Source: F1-60-MAGs027 sp044344715 (lineage in GTDB: Bacteria > Actinomycetota > Acidimicrobiia > Acidimicrobiales > Ilumatobacteraceae). From it: a stretch of DNA of 38,567 nucleotides. The notes beneath the pieces were generated by a model. It did not search any database and was not told where the DNA came from. It saw only the letters and a list, made by a program, of their open reading frames with translations. The translations under genes were made by a program, and so were the position numbers. Numbering within the stretch: the stretch's first letter is position 1; each line of letters starts with the position of its first letter. This document shows positions 31,847 through 38,567 of this stretch, piece by piece. The stretch lies in assembly GCA_044344715.1 (NCBI GenBank), contig JBIJCI010000013.1, positions 1 through 38,567 on the forward strand, read 5' to 3'.

Positions 31847-32920
31847 GTGCTAGCGAAGCTCGACGCCATTCTCGCCGACTTCGAACAGCTGGAAATCAGC
31901 CTCACTTCACCGGAGGTTCTGGGTGACCAGTACAAGTTGCGCGATGCATCGCGGCGGTACAAACAGATGGGACCGCTGATTGCCTGCATCCGCGAGTACA
32001 AGGACGTGCTCGGCAACGTGGAAGCGGCCCGGGAACTCCTGGAATCGGCCAACGCAGCCGAGCGCGATTCACTGGATGCGGAACTGAGGGAGGGACTGAC
32101 CCGCATCGGACAACTTGAGGACGACCTGAAGGTGCTCCTGATTCCGCCGGATCCGAACGACGGTCGGAACGTCCTGCTCGAATTCCGCGGCGCCGAGGGT
32201 GGTGAGGAGGCGAACCTCTTCGCCGGCGAACTCCTCGAGATGTACCGCGCATGGGCGAATCGCAACGGCTGGGCGTTCGAGGTGCTCTCCTACGACAGGT
32301 CACCGATGGGTGGCGTGAACCAGGCAACCGTGCTCGTGAAGGGGGAGACCGCCTGGCGCAGACTGCGGTTCGAGGGCGGCCCGCACCGGGTGCAGCGCGT
32401 TCCCGTCACCGAGAATGCGGGTCGCATCCACACCTCGTCGGCGACGGTAACCGTCATGCCCGAGGCCGAGGAGATCGACATCGCGATCGACGAACGTGAT
32501 CTGGAGATCGACGTGTACCGATCCGGTGGACCGGGAGGGCAGAGCGTCAACACCACGGACTCCGCCGTACGGATCACCCACAAGCCGACGGGCGTGGTGG
32601 TGGCGATGCAGGACGAGCGGAGCCAGCTCCAGAATCGCATCAAGGCGATGCAGGTGTTGCGGTCCCGACTACTGCAGCGCAAACAGGATGAGTACGAGGC
32701 GAAGCAATCGGCCGAACGTCGGGCGCAGGTCGGTAAGGGTGGTCGCGGTGAGAAGATTCGCACCTACAACTACAAGGAGAACCGCATCACCGACCACCGC
32801 ATCGGCTTCACCTTGTACCAACTGCAGGACGTCCTCGCCGGCAACCTGGATCCGGTCGTCGATGCGTTGACGCTGGAGTACCAGGCGGAGCAGCTCGCGA
32901 AGCAGGTCGGTGGCGAGTGA
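31847..32920 (+). CDS. prfA: Peptide chain release factor 1
   Basis: RF1 recognises UAA and UAG stop codons on the ribosome and triggers peptide release (357 aa). The codon-recognition tripeptide is PVT (186-188, in HRVQRVPVTE), the RF1 type. The catalytic GGQ motif is at 230-232 (GGPGGQSVNTTDSAVRITH). The C-terminal ENRITDHRIGFTLYQLQ segment is normal. The GTG start is inferred from family length and the -10 seven bases upstream. The gene is followed by prmC, whose product methylates the GGQ glutamine. Confidence 0.97.
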   Translation: MLAKLDAILADFEQLEISLTSPEVLGDQYKLRDASRRYKQMGPLIACIREYKDVLGNVEAARELLESANAAERDSLDAELREGLTRIGQLEDDLKVLLIPPDPNDGRNVLLEFRGAEGGEEANLFAGELLEMYRAWANRNGWAFEVLSYDRSPMGGVNQATVLVKGETAWRRLRFEGGPHRVQRVPVTENAGRIHTSSATVTVMPEAEEIDIAIDERDLEIDVYRSGGPGGQSVNTTDSAVRITHKPTGVVVAMQDERSQLQNRIKAMQVLRSRLLQRKQDEYEAKQSAERRAQVGKGGRGEKIRTYNYKENRITDHRIGFTLYQLQDVLAGNLDPVVDALTLEYQAEQLAKQVGGE

Positions 32921-33782
32921 ACCGGGCGTGACCGACGCGAGTACGTGGCGGGAGCTGCTCGCCGACGCCGCCGCAGCGCTGGACGACGTTCGCGAAGCGC
33001 GCTTCGTTTGCGAGCATGCTGCGGGTCTCACCGCAACCGAGTTCACCGGTGTGCTCAACGACGCGGTTGCACAGCGTATGGGACTGCACGTTCAGGAGAT
33101 GGTCCGTCGGCGACTGGGTGGCGAGCCGCTTCAGTATGTGCTCGGACGATGGGCGTTCCGCCACCTGGATCTGTTGGTCGACCGCCGAGTGCTCATTCCG
33201 CGGCCCGAAACCGAACTCGTCGCCGAGGCCGCCATCGGCTTTGCGCAAGCCTGCGCTCCGACTCGCACGGTGGTCGACCTCGGCACGGGTTCGGGAGCAA
33301 TCGGATTGTCGATGGCCCATGAGTTGCCGCTCAGGGGAACCACGGTCTGGCTCACCGACTCGTCGGCCGACGCGCTCGATGTGGCGAGGGCGAACCTCGC
33401 CGGCATCGGTCGGGCGGGTGCCAACGTCCGGGTGTGTTGCGGCGACTGGTACGAGGCACTTCCTTCGATGTTGCGCGGCGAGGTCGACGTGATCGTCTCC
33501 AATCCGCCCTACGTCGCCGACGAGGATCGCGAAGTCGAGGATGTCGTACGGACCTTCGAGCCGCACGAAGCCCTCTTCTCAGGGCCCGACGGGCTCGACG
33601 ACTTGCGTGTGATCATCGATGGCGCGCGGGCGTGGTTGCGACCCGGTGGTGCCCTGGTGCTCGAGATCGGCCACCGCCAGGGCGAGGCAGTGCTCGAGTT
33701 GATGCAGTCCGCCGGACTGCGCGAGCGGGGGATGCGTCGCGACCTCAGCGGTCGGAATCGTTTCGTGGTGGCCCTCGCCTAG
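32910..33782 (+). CDS. prmC: Release factor glutamine methyltransferase PrmC
   Basis: This enzyme methylates the glutamine of the GGQ motif in release factors using S-adenosylmethionine (290 aa). A small N-terminal helical domain (VQEMVRRRLGGEPLQYVLGRWAFRHLDLLVDRRVLIPRPETE) precedes the Rossmann methyltransferase fold. That fold has VVDLGTGSGAIGLSMA and the catalytic NPPY motif (198-201). It overlaps the end of prfA by 11 bases if GTG 32910 is the start; GTG 32928 is an alternative six residues later, and neither has a clear Shine-Dalgarno. Its TAG stop is shared, through the palindrome CTAG, with the convergent thiolase-like gene. Confidence 0.94.
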   Translation: MASEPGVTDASTWRELLADAAAALDDVREARFVCEHAAGLTATEFTGVLNDAVAQRMGLHVQEMVRRRLGGEPLQYVLGRWAFRHLDLLVDRRVLIPRPETELVAEAAIGFAQACAPTRTVVDLGTGSGAIGLSMAHELPLRGTTVWLTDSSADALDVARANLAGIGRAGANVRVCCGDWYEALPSMLRGEVDVIVSNPPYVADEDREVEDVVRTFEPHEALFSGPDGLDDLRVIIDGARAWLRPGGALVLEIGHRQGEAVLELMQSAGLRERGMRRDLSGRNRFVVALA

Positions 33783-35257
33783 TCGGCGAGCTCACCGCTA
33801 CGCCGCAGCCGTACTGCGTCGCCGACATGCTCGCCGTGCACGAACCTGTCGGCGACCGTTGGATCGTCGCTCACGATCCATGCCCTACGGCTATCGGCCC
33901 GTATCGCCGAGGCGATCAGTCGCTCCGGGCGGCCCTCGCGGTCGTGCATCACGGTGTACGACTCGATCGTCGCGGTGCCGGCCGCATCGTCCCCGAGTGC
34001 CAGCTCGCGACGTGGCAGAACGTCGATTTCGGCCTGCGGCGAGGCGTGACGGAATCCGCCGTTCGGTGGTTGCGTGGCGTACACGCCGAAGGCGTGCTTG
34101 GTTGCGAATCCACCATTGGCCCAGACGAACGCCCGATCATTGGGAGCCGCGCGCAGACAGCGGACGGCGGTTGCAATGGAATGCATCACGTAGTTGTTCC
34201 AGGGTCCGCCACCGAACGAGAGACCGCCGGTGAGCGTGAGTGGTCGCGTGACGTCGAGTCCGAGCGAGGCCGCCCCGAGTTGTACCGCGGACGGGAAACA
34301 CGAGTAGAGGTCGACGAAGGCGACGTCGTCGAGGGCGACTCCCGCAAGGTTGAGTGCGAGCTCGCCGCCGCGCCGCACCGCCGGAGTCTCGGCGAACGAC
34401 CACCGATTGGAGACGTACTGGTGTTCGTGACAGTCGGTACCCGAGAGTGGGAAGACCCAACGATCGCGCGGTACCCCGAGTGATGCCGCCCGCTCCGCCG
34501 AGCACATCAGCAGTGCCGCCGCCATGTTCACCTGGTTGTTCGAGTTCATGACCTTTCGGTAGGGCAGACCGATCATCCGATTGTCGGGCGACACCCGGAG
34601 GATCTCCTCGGCCGTCATGGTCGTTCGACTCCATGCGAACTCGTTCCCTTCAGCAATCGCACTGAAACGCGACCACAGGTCGGCGATGTGCCGGTCGTGG
34701 GTCGTGACGTCCCGGCCGGCGGCGGCGCGCAGCGCCGACTCGAAGAGGGGATAGATCTGCACCGGCAGCATGATTCCCAGACGGGTCTCCTCGTCGTTCA
34801 GGAGCGGGAGGTCGTCGACGATCGGCTCGGCGGGTGGAGCATCGTCGACCTGCGGCCAGTCAAGGAGCGATGCGTCCTTTACGGACGTTCGGGTACGCGA
34901 ACTCTCGCCACCGGCAAGCACGACGAAGTCGACCTCGCCGTCGGCGATTTGCCGGGCGGTGAGGTTGACGAGGGTTTGTGGCATGTTGCCGCCGTGGGGC
35001 GTCGTCGCATACTGACGAGCGTGCATACCGCATGCCCGCGCCAGGGCGTGGGCGGCGTTGGTGTACTTCCAGGACAACAACCGCACCACTCGCACCGAGT
35101 CGACCGAGGAGGGCGGGGTGATCGATGCATCGGTGCAGGCCGCACCGACCGCGCGTGCCATGAGTTCGACGGGATGCGATGCGTCTGCAGCGGTGGTGAA
35201 TCGCTCGAGTTCCTGACCCTGTCCGATGATGACCGGAGTGCGGGGATCGACGGACAT
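33779..35257 (-). CDS. Thiolase-fold acetyl-CoA acetyltransferase-like protein
   Basis: This is a 492-aa protein of the thiolase superfamily (SCP2-thiolase-like branch), with TPVIIGQGQ at the N terminus, VDFVVLAGGESSRT, NSNNQVNMAAALLMCSAE and FVDLYSCFPSAVQLGAASLGLD. At the position where thiolases carry the acylated cysteine the sequence is TTPHGGNMPQTLVN, with no cysteine. The usual GHPxGxSG block is replaced by SFGGGPWNNYVMH, while a late His is kept (FATKHAFG). Classical thiolysis is therefore doubtful; acyl transfer by another mechanism, or lipid binding, is possible. I prefer ATG 35257 (MSVDPRTP) because a TACCCT lies nine bases upstream; an in-frame start at 35281 would add eight residues. 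It interrupts the conserved prmC-to-wecA gene run on the opposite strand. Confidence 0.8.
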   Translation of the reverse strand: MSVDPRTPVIIGQGQELERFTTAADASHPVELMARAVGAACTDASITPPSSVDSVRVVRLLSWKYTNAAHALARACGMHARQYATTPHGGNMPQTLVNLTARQIADGEVDFVVLAGGESSRTRTSVKDASLLDWPQVDDAPPAEPIVDDLPLLNDEETRLGIMLPVQIYPLFESALRAAAGRDVTTHDRHIADLWSRFSAIAEGNEFAWSRTTMTAEEILRVSPDNRMIGLPYRKVMNSNNQVNMAAALLMCSAERAASLGVPRDRWVFPLSGTDCHEHQYVSNRWSFAETPAVRRGGELALNLAGVALDDVAFVDLYSCFPSAVQLGAASLGLDVTRPLTLTGGLSFGGGPWNNYVMHSIATAVRCLRAAPNDRAFVWANGGFATKHAFGVYATQPPNGGFRHASPQAEIDVLPRRELALGDDAAGTATIESYTVMHDREGRPERLIASAIRADSRRAWIVSDDPTVADRFVHGEHVGDAVRLRRSGELAD

Positions 35258-35266
35258 CGTGACACA

Positions 35267-35272
35267 AGGGTA
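35267..35272 (-). promoter_or_regulatory. Predicted -10 element of the thiolase-like gene
   Basis: TACCCT on the minus strand ends nine bases before ATG 35257. It lies 23 bases from the opposing rpiB -10, so the two promoters overlap. Confidence 0.35.
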
Positions 35273-35295
35273 CGCAACCATGCGCGGTGCGGGCC

Positions 35296-35301
35296 TATGC
35301 T
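35296..35301 (+). promoter_or_regulatory. Predicted -10 element of rpiB (leaderless)
   Basis: TATGCT ends seven bases before ATG 35309. The other in-frame ATG, at 35297, lies inside this element, so the leaderless model favours 35309. Confidence 0.5.
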
Positions 35302-35308
35302 GGCGTCG

Positions 35309-35800
35309 ATGGCGTCAGCCTCGGGAAGTCAATCGCAGAAGCGAATCGCCATCGGTTCGGACCACGCCGGTTTCGAGTTGAAGGGATTTCTCGTTGCCCT
35401 GCTCGATGGCATGGGGTACCGCGTCGAGGACTTCGGCACCCACTCGTCCGAGGCGACTGACTATCCGCCCATCTGCGCCGACGTCGCGCGTGCCGTCCGC
35501 GATGCCCGCGCCGACCTCGGCATCGTTCTCGGCGGAAGCGGTCAGGGTGAACAGATCGCGGCCAACAAGGTGCGCGGAATCCGTGCGGCCCTGTGCAACG
35601 ACACCTGGCTCGCGGAGATGGCCCGTTCGCACAACGACGCGAACGTCCTGGCGATGGGTGGGCGGGTCGTGACCGCCGCGCAGGCCGAGCAGATCGTGAA
35701 GAAGTTCCTCGACACACCGTTCGAGGGTGGTCGTCACGCCAGGCGTGTGGGACAATTGAGCGAGATCGAGTCCGAAGAAGCGGCTCGTCAGGAAAGATAG
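35309..35800 (+). CDS. rpiB: Ribose-5-phosphate isomerase B
   Basis: This enzyme interconverts ribose 5-phosphate and ribulose 5-phosphate in the pentose phosphate pathway (163 aa). It begins RIAIGSDHAGFELKG and has GYRVEDFGTHSSEATDYPPI and GGSGQGEQIAANKVRGIRAALCND. The cysteine that acts as base in E. coli RpiB (CGTG) is glycine here (GGSG), while the glutamate of GEQIAANK is present, as in mycobacterial RpiB where glutamate takes that role. ATG 35309 is chosen because it sits seven bases after the -10; ATG 35297 would add four residues. The glyA start follows the stop by five bases. Confidence 0.93.
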   Translation: MASASGSQSQKRIAIGSDHAGFELKGFLVALLDGMGYRVEDFGTHSSEATDYPPICADVARAVRDARADLGIVLGGSGQGEQIAANKVRGIRAALCNDTWLAEMARSHNDANVLAMGGRVVTAAQAEQIVKKFLDTPFEGGRHARRVGQLSEIESEEAARQER

Positions 35801-35805
35801 GACGC

Positions 35806-37053
35806 ATGCCGTTTCCCTCCGACGAGACTCCCGACACCCAGGTAGATGCGTTGATCGAGAAGGAGCGCCTTCGACAGACCACCGGACTCCAGCTCATCGC
35901 CAGCGAGAACTTCACGTCCCCGGCGGTCATGCGTGCGACCGGGTCGGTGCTGACCAACAAGTACAGCGAGGGTTACCCGGGAAAGCGCTACTACGGCGGC
36001 AACGCCGTCGTCGACGAGATCGAGTCCCTCGCAATCGAGCGCGTGAAGCAACTCTTCGGCGCCGAGCACGCGAACGTGCAGCCCCACTCCGGGGCGAGTG
36101 CGAACATGGCCGTGTACCAAGCGATGTTGAAGCCGGGCGACGTGGTACTCGGGCTGAGCCTCGACCACGGTGGACACCTCACCCATGGCTCGCCGGTCAA
36201 CGCGAGCGGGATCTTCTACGACTTCCGTTCCTACAAGGTCGGCGTCAACGACGAACGAATCGACTTCGACGAGGTCCGCCGGCTCGCCCACGAACACCGA
36301 CCGCGAATGATCGTGGCCGGTACCACCAGCTATCCACGCCGGATCGAGCCCGAGCCATTCAAGAAGATCGCCGACGAGGTCGGTGCGTACATGATGTTCG
36401 ACATCGCGCACCTCGCCGGCCTCGTTGCCGGGGGAGCCCATCCCAATCCGGTGCCGTTCGCCGACGTCGTCACGTTCACCACGCACAAGACGCTGCGAGG
36501 GCCCCGCGGAGGCTGCATCCTCTCCACGAAGCAGCACGCGCAAGCCATCGACAAGGCCGTGTTCCCCGGGCAACAAGGCGGCCCGCTGGAGCATGCGGTC
36601 GCCGCCAAGGCCGTCGCGTTCTTCGAGGCACTGCAGCCGAGTTTCCGCACGTACGCCCACCAGATCGTGCAGAACGCCGCGGCACTCGCCGAAGCGCTGG
36701 CAACGCGCGGATTCCGCCTCGTCTCCGGGGGTACCGACACCCACATGATGGTGGTCGACCTACGGACGTTCGATGCCGAGCTCACCGGTAAGGAGGCGCA
36801 GGCCGTACTCGACGCAGCCGGCATCACGCTGAACAAGAACACGGTGCCGAACGATCCACGGAGTCCGTTCGTCACGTCCGGGGTTCGCATCGGCACGCCT
36901 TCGGTCACCACACAGGGCATGACCGAGGGCGAAATGGCGACCATCGCGGACTTCATCGTCACGACGCTGAAGGGTCGCAACGATCCGGACACCATTGCAG
37001 ACGTTCGTGCGAAGGTCGCGAACCTGTGCGCCGCATTCCCCGCCTATCGTTAG
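35806..37053 (+). CDS. glyA: Serine hydroxymethyltransferase
   Basis: This enzyme converts serine and tetrahydrofolate to glycine and 5,10-methylene-tetrahydrofolate with pyridoxal phosphate (415 aa, normal length). Motifs include LQLIASENFTSPAVM, KYSEGYPGKRYYGGN, HGGHLTHGSPVN and DIAHLAGLVAGG. The PLP lysine is Lys228 in TTHKTLRGPRGG. ATG 35806 has a TAGGA five bases upstream, within AGGAAAGATAGGA, and the conserved N terminus begins soon after; the longer open frame upstream lies inside rpiB. It is probably co-transcribed with rpiB. Confidence 0.97.
   Translation: MPFPSDETPDTQVDALIEKERLRQTTGLQLIASENFTSPAVMRATGSVLTNKYSEGYPGKRYYGGNAVVDEIESLAIERVKQLFGAEHANVQPHSGASANMAVYQAMLKPGDVVLGLSLDHGGHLTHGSPVNASGIFYDFRSYKVGVNDERIDFDEVRRLAHEHRPRMIVAGTTSYPRRIEPEPFKKIADEVGAYMMFDIAHLAGLVAGGAHPNPVPFADVVTFTTHKTLRGPRGGCILSTKQHAQAIDKAVFPGQQGGPLEHAVAAKAVAFFEALQPSFRTYAHQIVQNAAALAEALATRGFRLVSGGTDTHMMVVDLRTFDAELTGKEAQAVLDAAGITLNKNTVPNDPRSPFVTSGVRIGTPSVTTQGMTEGEMATIADFIVTTLKGRNDPDTIADVRAKVANLCAAFPAYR
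37045..37050 (+). promoter_or_regulatory. Predicted -10 element before a 13-codon leader ORF
   Basis: TATCGT is formed by the last codons of glyA and ends seven bases before GTG 37058, the same spacing as the other putative leaderless starts. The hexamer is also constrained by glyA coding, so it could be chance. Confidence 0.3.
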
Positions 37054-37057
37054 ACAC

Positions 37058-37099
37058 GTGATGGTCCGTCGTCGGAGTCGGACAGCAGCCCGCGCATGA
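37058..37099 (+). CDS. Possible 13-codon Arg-rich leader peptide
   Basis: GTG 37058 opens a 13-codon frame, peptide M-M-V-R-R-R-S-R-T-A-A-R-A, whose TGA overlaps the ATG of the downstream phosphoglycosyltransferase gene (ATGA). Five of 13 codons are arginine (CGT, CGT, CGG, CGG, CGC). It fits a leaderless, translationally coupled leader, but it is too short to prove as coding. Confidence 0.25.
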   Translation: MMVRRRSRTAARA

Positions 37100-38250
37100 T
37101 CCGGTCGTCGTCGTACCTCATCGTCGGTGGCGTGGCCGCCCTCGGTACTGCGGTAACGATGCCGTTCGTCATCCGGCTCGCGAAGCGACAGGGCTGGATG
37201 GCAACACCCGATGAGCGACGGATGCATCCCGTTCCGACCCCCGACGTCGGAGGAATCGCGATGTTCATCGGGATCCTGGCCGCCGTGCTCGTCTCCGCAC
37301 TACTCGGGGATTTCAAGCAGCTCTTCCAGGACAGCACGGAAATCGTCGGGGTCCTCATCGCCGTGGCAATCATCTTCGTCGTCGGCATCCTCGACGACAT
37401 CCGCGACATCTCGCCGCCGGCCAAGGTCACCGGTATCGTCATCGCCGCCGTGGCCCTCGTGTGGTTCGGGGTCACGATGTTCCAGTTCAGGCTTCCGTTC
37501 CTCGACGTCTTCGTGATCTCCGACGACTGGGTGCCGCTCATTACCGTGCTCTGGCTGCTCGGGATGACGCAGGCAATCAATCTGATCGACGGACTGGACG
37601 GTCTGGCGGCCGGGATCGTGGCCATCGGCGCCGGAGCGTTCTTCATCTATTCCCGCGAGCTCGCAGGAGACAACCTGCTCCCGCAACCCAACATCGGACC
37701 GCTCGTTGCCGTGATCGCGGTCGGTGTCTGTGTCGGTTTCCTGCCCTACAACTTCAATCCCGCCCGCATCTTCATGGGAGACAGCGGGGCGCTGCTACTC
37801 GGATTGTTGATGGCGGTGGCAACGAGCGTCGTCGGTGGCCGTGCCGACCCCGACGTGGCATCGGCGAACGGACAGACGTACTTCTTCCTCGCGCCGATCT
37901 TCATCTCGCTGTTGGTGCTCGCCGTGCCGATCGTGGACGTCGTGTTTGCGATCATCAGGCGCACGGCCAGCGGTCGCAGCGTGGCACAAGCGGACATGGG
38001 ACACCTGCACCACCGGCTCATCCAGCTCGGGCACGGTCCCCGTCGGGCGGTGGTGATCCTGTGGGGGTGGGCGGCCCTGCTCTCCACCGTCGTTCTCTTC
38101 TCGGCCCTCTACAGCACCGGTTCTGCGCTCGTCGTTCTCATCATCGTGGGCAGCGCGTTGAGCGTGTTCACGGTGTTGCATCCTCGGCTACGCGATGATT
38201 CGGCACAAGTTCACGAATCGGATTTGGTCGACGAGCCGCCGCGCGCCTAG
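37096..38250 (+). CDS. wecA: Undecaprenyl-phosphate GlcNAc-1-phosphate transferase (WecA/TagO/Rfe type)
   Basis: This membrane enzyme transfers a sugar-1-phosphate from a UDP-sugar to a polyprenyl phosphate, starting cell-envelope polysaccharide synthesis (384 aa, about ten to eleven helices). MraY/WecA superfamily motifs are present: DERRMHPVPTPDVGGIAMF, GILDDIRDISPPAKV, NLIDGLDGLAAG (catalytic Asp region), FNPARIFMGDSGALLLG and the WecA-type HLHHRLIQLGHGPRRAV. It occupies the same place, just before the atp genes, as rfe (Rv1302) in mycobacteria. The UDP-sugar used is not certain. The ATG overlaps the short upstream leader frame. The C-terminal 25 residues are acidic and probably cytoplasmic. 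Confidence 0.92.
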   Translation: MIRSSSYLIVGGVAALGTAVTMPFVIRLAKRQGWMATPDERRMHPVPTPDVGGIAMFIGILAAVLVSALLGDFKQLFQDSTEIVGVLIAVAIIFVVGILDDIRDISPPAKVTGIVIAAVALVWFGVTMFQFRLPFLDVFVISDDWVPLITVLWLLGMTQAINLIDGLDGLAAGIVAIGAGAFFIYSRELAGDNLLPQPNIGPLVAVIAVGVCVGFLPYNFNPARIFMGDSGALLLGLLMAVATSVVGGRADPDVASANGQTYFFLAPIFISLLVLAVPIVDVVFAIIRRTASGRSVAQADMGHLHHRLIQLGHGPRRAVVILWGWAALLSTVVLFSALYSTGSALVVLIIVGSALSVFTVLHPRLRDDSAQVHESDLVDEPPRA

Positions 38251-38251
38251 T

Positions 38252-38280
38252 TTGTTAAGCGGTTCACAAGCCCCGTGAAT
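38252..38280 (+). promoter_or_regulatory. Weak candidate promoter of the atp region
   Basis: TTGTTA (38252-38257) and GTGAAT (38275-38280) are 17 bases apart in the 56-base gap. A 2.6-copy repeat of ACGAACAG (38285-38306) follows in the predicted leader. Confidence 0.25.
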
Positions 38281-38306
38281 CGCGACGAACAGACGAACAG
38301 ACGAAG

Positions 38307-38546
38307 GTGTCAACGTTGGCAAAACAGCCCGACTCGATGAACAAGGGAATGGAGATCGCGGGCACCACGCTCGTGTTCTTTCTGCTCGGGTGGTTCATTG
38401 ACCGGCGGCTCGGCGTGACTCCGTTGTTCATGATCACGTTCGTGATTGCCGCGCTCGTCGCACAGTTCCTCAAGATGTATTACCAGTACAACGCGCAGAT
38501 GGTGCGGCTCGAGGCACAACGTCGCGAGGCGGTGCACGCAGAATGA
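38307..38546 (+). CDS. AtpI/AtpZ-like small membrane protein
   Basis: This is a 79-aa protein with two membrane helices (about residues 18-32 and 38-54; GMEIAGTTLVFFLLGWFIDRRLGVTPLFMITFVIAALVAQFLKMYY) and a charged C terminus. This is the layout of AtpI/AtpZ proteins (putative F0F1-ATP synthase assembly or Mg2+/Ca2+ uptake proteins) encoded at the start of atp operons. The place matches mycobacterial Rv1303. The start is uncertain: GTG 38307, or TTG 38316, which is better spaced from a GAAGG. The stop overlaps the next start by ATGA. Confidence 0.75.
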   Translation: MSTLAKQPDSMNKGMEIAGTTLVFFLLGWFIDRRLGVTPLFMITFVIAALVAQFLKMYYQYNAQMVRLEAQRREAVHAE

Positions 38547-38567
38547 ACTCCAAGGCAAGTTCCTCCG
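38543..38567 (+). CDS. Start of the next gene (partial)
   Basis: ATG 38543 overlaps the previous stop (ATGA) and encodes MNSKASSS before the window ends. From synteny it should be an atp-operon gene (another AtpI-like protein or atpB), but eight residues do not identify it. Confidence 0.5.

Overview
The window is GC-rich, gene-dense bacterial chromosome. It most likely comes from an actinobacterium, and the class Acidimicrobiia is my best guess. The evidence is the order argS-lysA-hom-thrC-rho ... prfA-prmC ... wecA-like - small ATP-synthase-associated membrane protein. That order matches the classic actinobacterial run (M. tuberculosis argS-lysA-thrA-thrC-thrB-rho-rpmE-prfA-hemK-sua5-rfe-Rv1303-atpB). 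Long-type threonine synthase, many GTG/TTG starts and many leaderless-looking promoters agree. The class-level assignment is inference. I see no insertion sequence, phage gene, CRISPR array, rRNA or replication origin. No gene-free gap exceeds about 170 bases.

Region by region. (1) 1-2411, minus strand: a zinc/manganese-type ABC importer (ATPase cut by the window edge, permease, His-rich lipoprotein receptor) behind a perfect 23-bp Zur-like palindrome. (2) 2456-3678, minus: a membrane-anchored TlpA-like thioredoxin and a DsbB-like membrane oxidoreductase, overlapping by ATGA. (3) 3718-4179: YqeY. (4) 4319-9955: a peptide/nickel-type (family 5) ABC importer; the binding-protein gene is separated from the permease/ATPase genes by a strong intrinsic terminator. 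(5) 10084-20676: a seven-gene alpha-glucan cassette with malE, malF, malG, a neopullulanase-like GH13, a MalK/MsmX ATPase, a lipoprotein GH13 amylase and a GH13 alpha-glucosidase, mostly stop-start overlapping. Together they can cut glucan outside, import maltodextrin and hydrolyse it to glucose inside. (6) 20663-22033, minus: BioY and a SIMPL-domain protein. (7) 22077-23091: a nucleoside hydrolase and tRNA-Arg(CCG). (8) 23202-30788: argS, lysA, hom, thrC, rho. (9) 30793-33782: an unrecognised protein, prfA, prmC. (10) 33779-35257, minus: a thiolase-fold protein without the usual nucleophile. (11) 35309-38567: rpiB, glyA, a WecA-type phosphoglycosyltransferase, an AtpI/AtpZ-like protein, and the first codons of one more gene, where the atp operon should begin.

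The most noteworthy points are these. There is a recurring -10 hexamer (TANNNT) 6-9 bases before a start codon, implying many leaderless mRNAs. Both solute-binding proteins lack a lipobox, and MalF carries a large extracytoplasmic loop. A Zur-type operator sits on the znuA promoter. Rho carries a perfect 7 x 9-bp repeat. An unknown gene lies between rho and prfA where rpmE normally sits, and thrB, rpmE and sua5 are absent from the expected synteny. None of this proves a wholly new system; the findings are graded accordingly.
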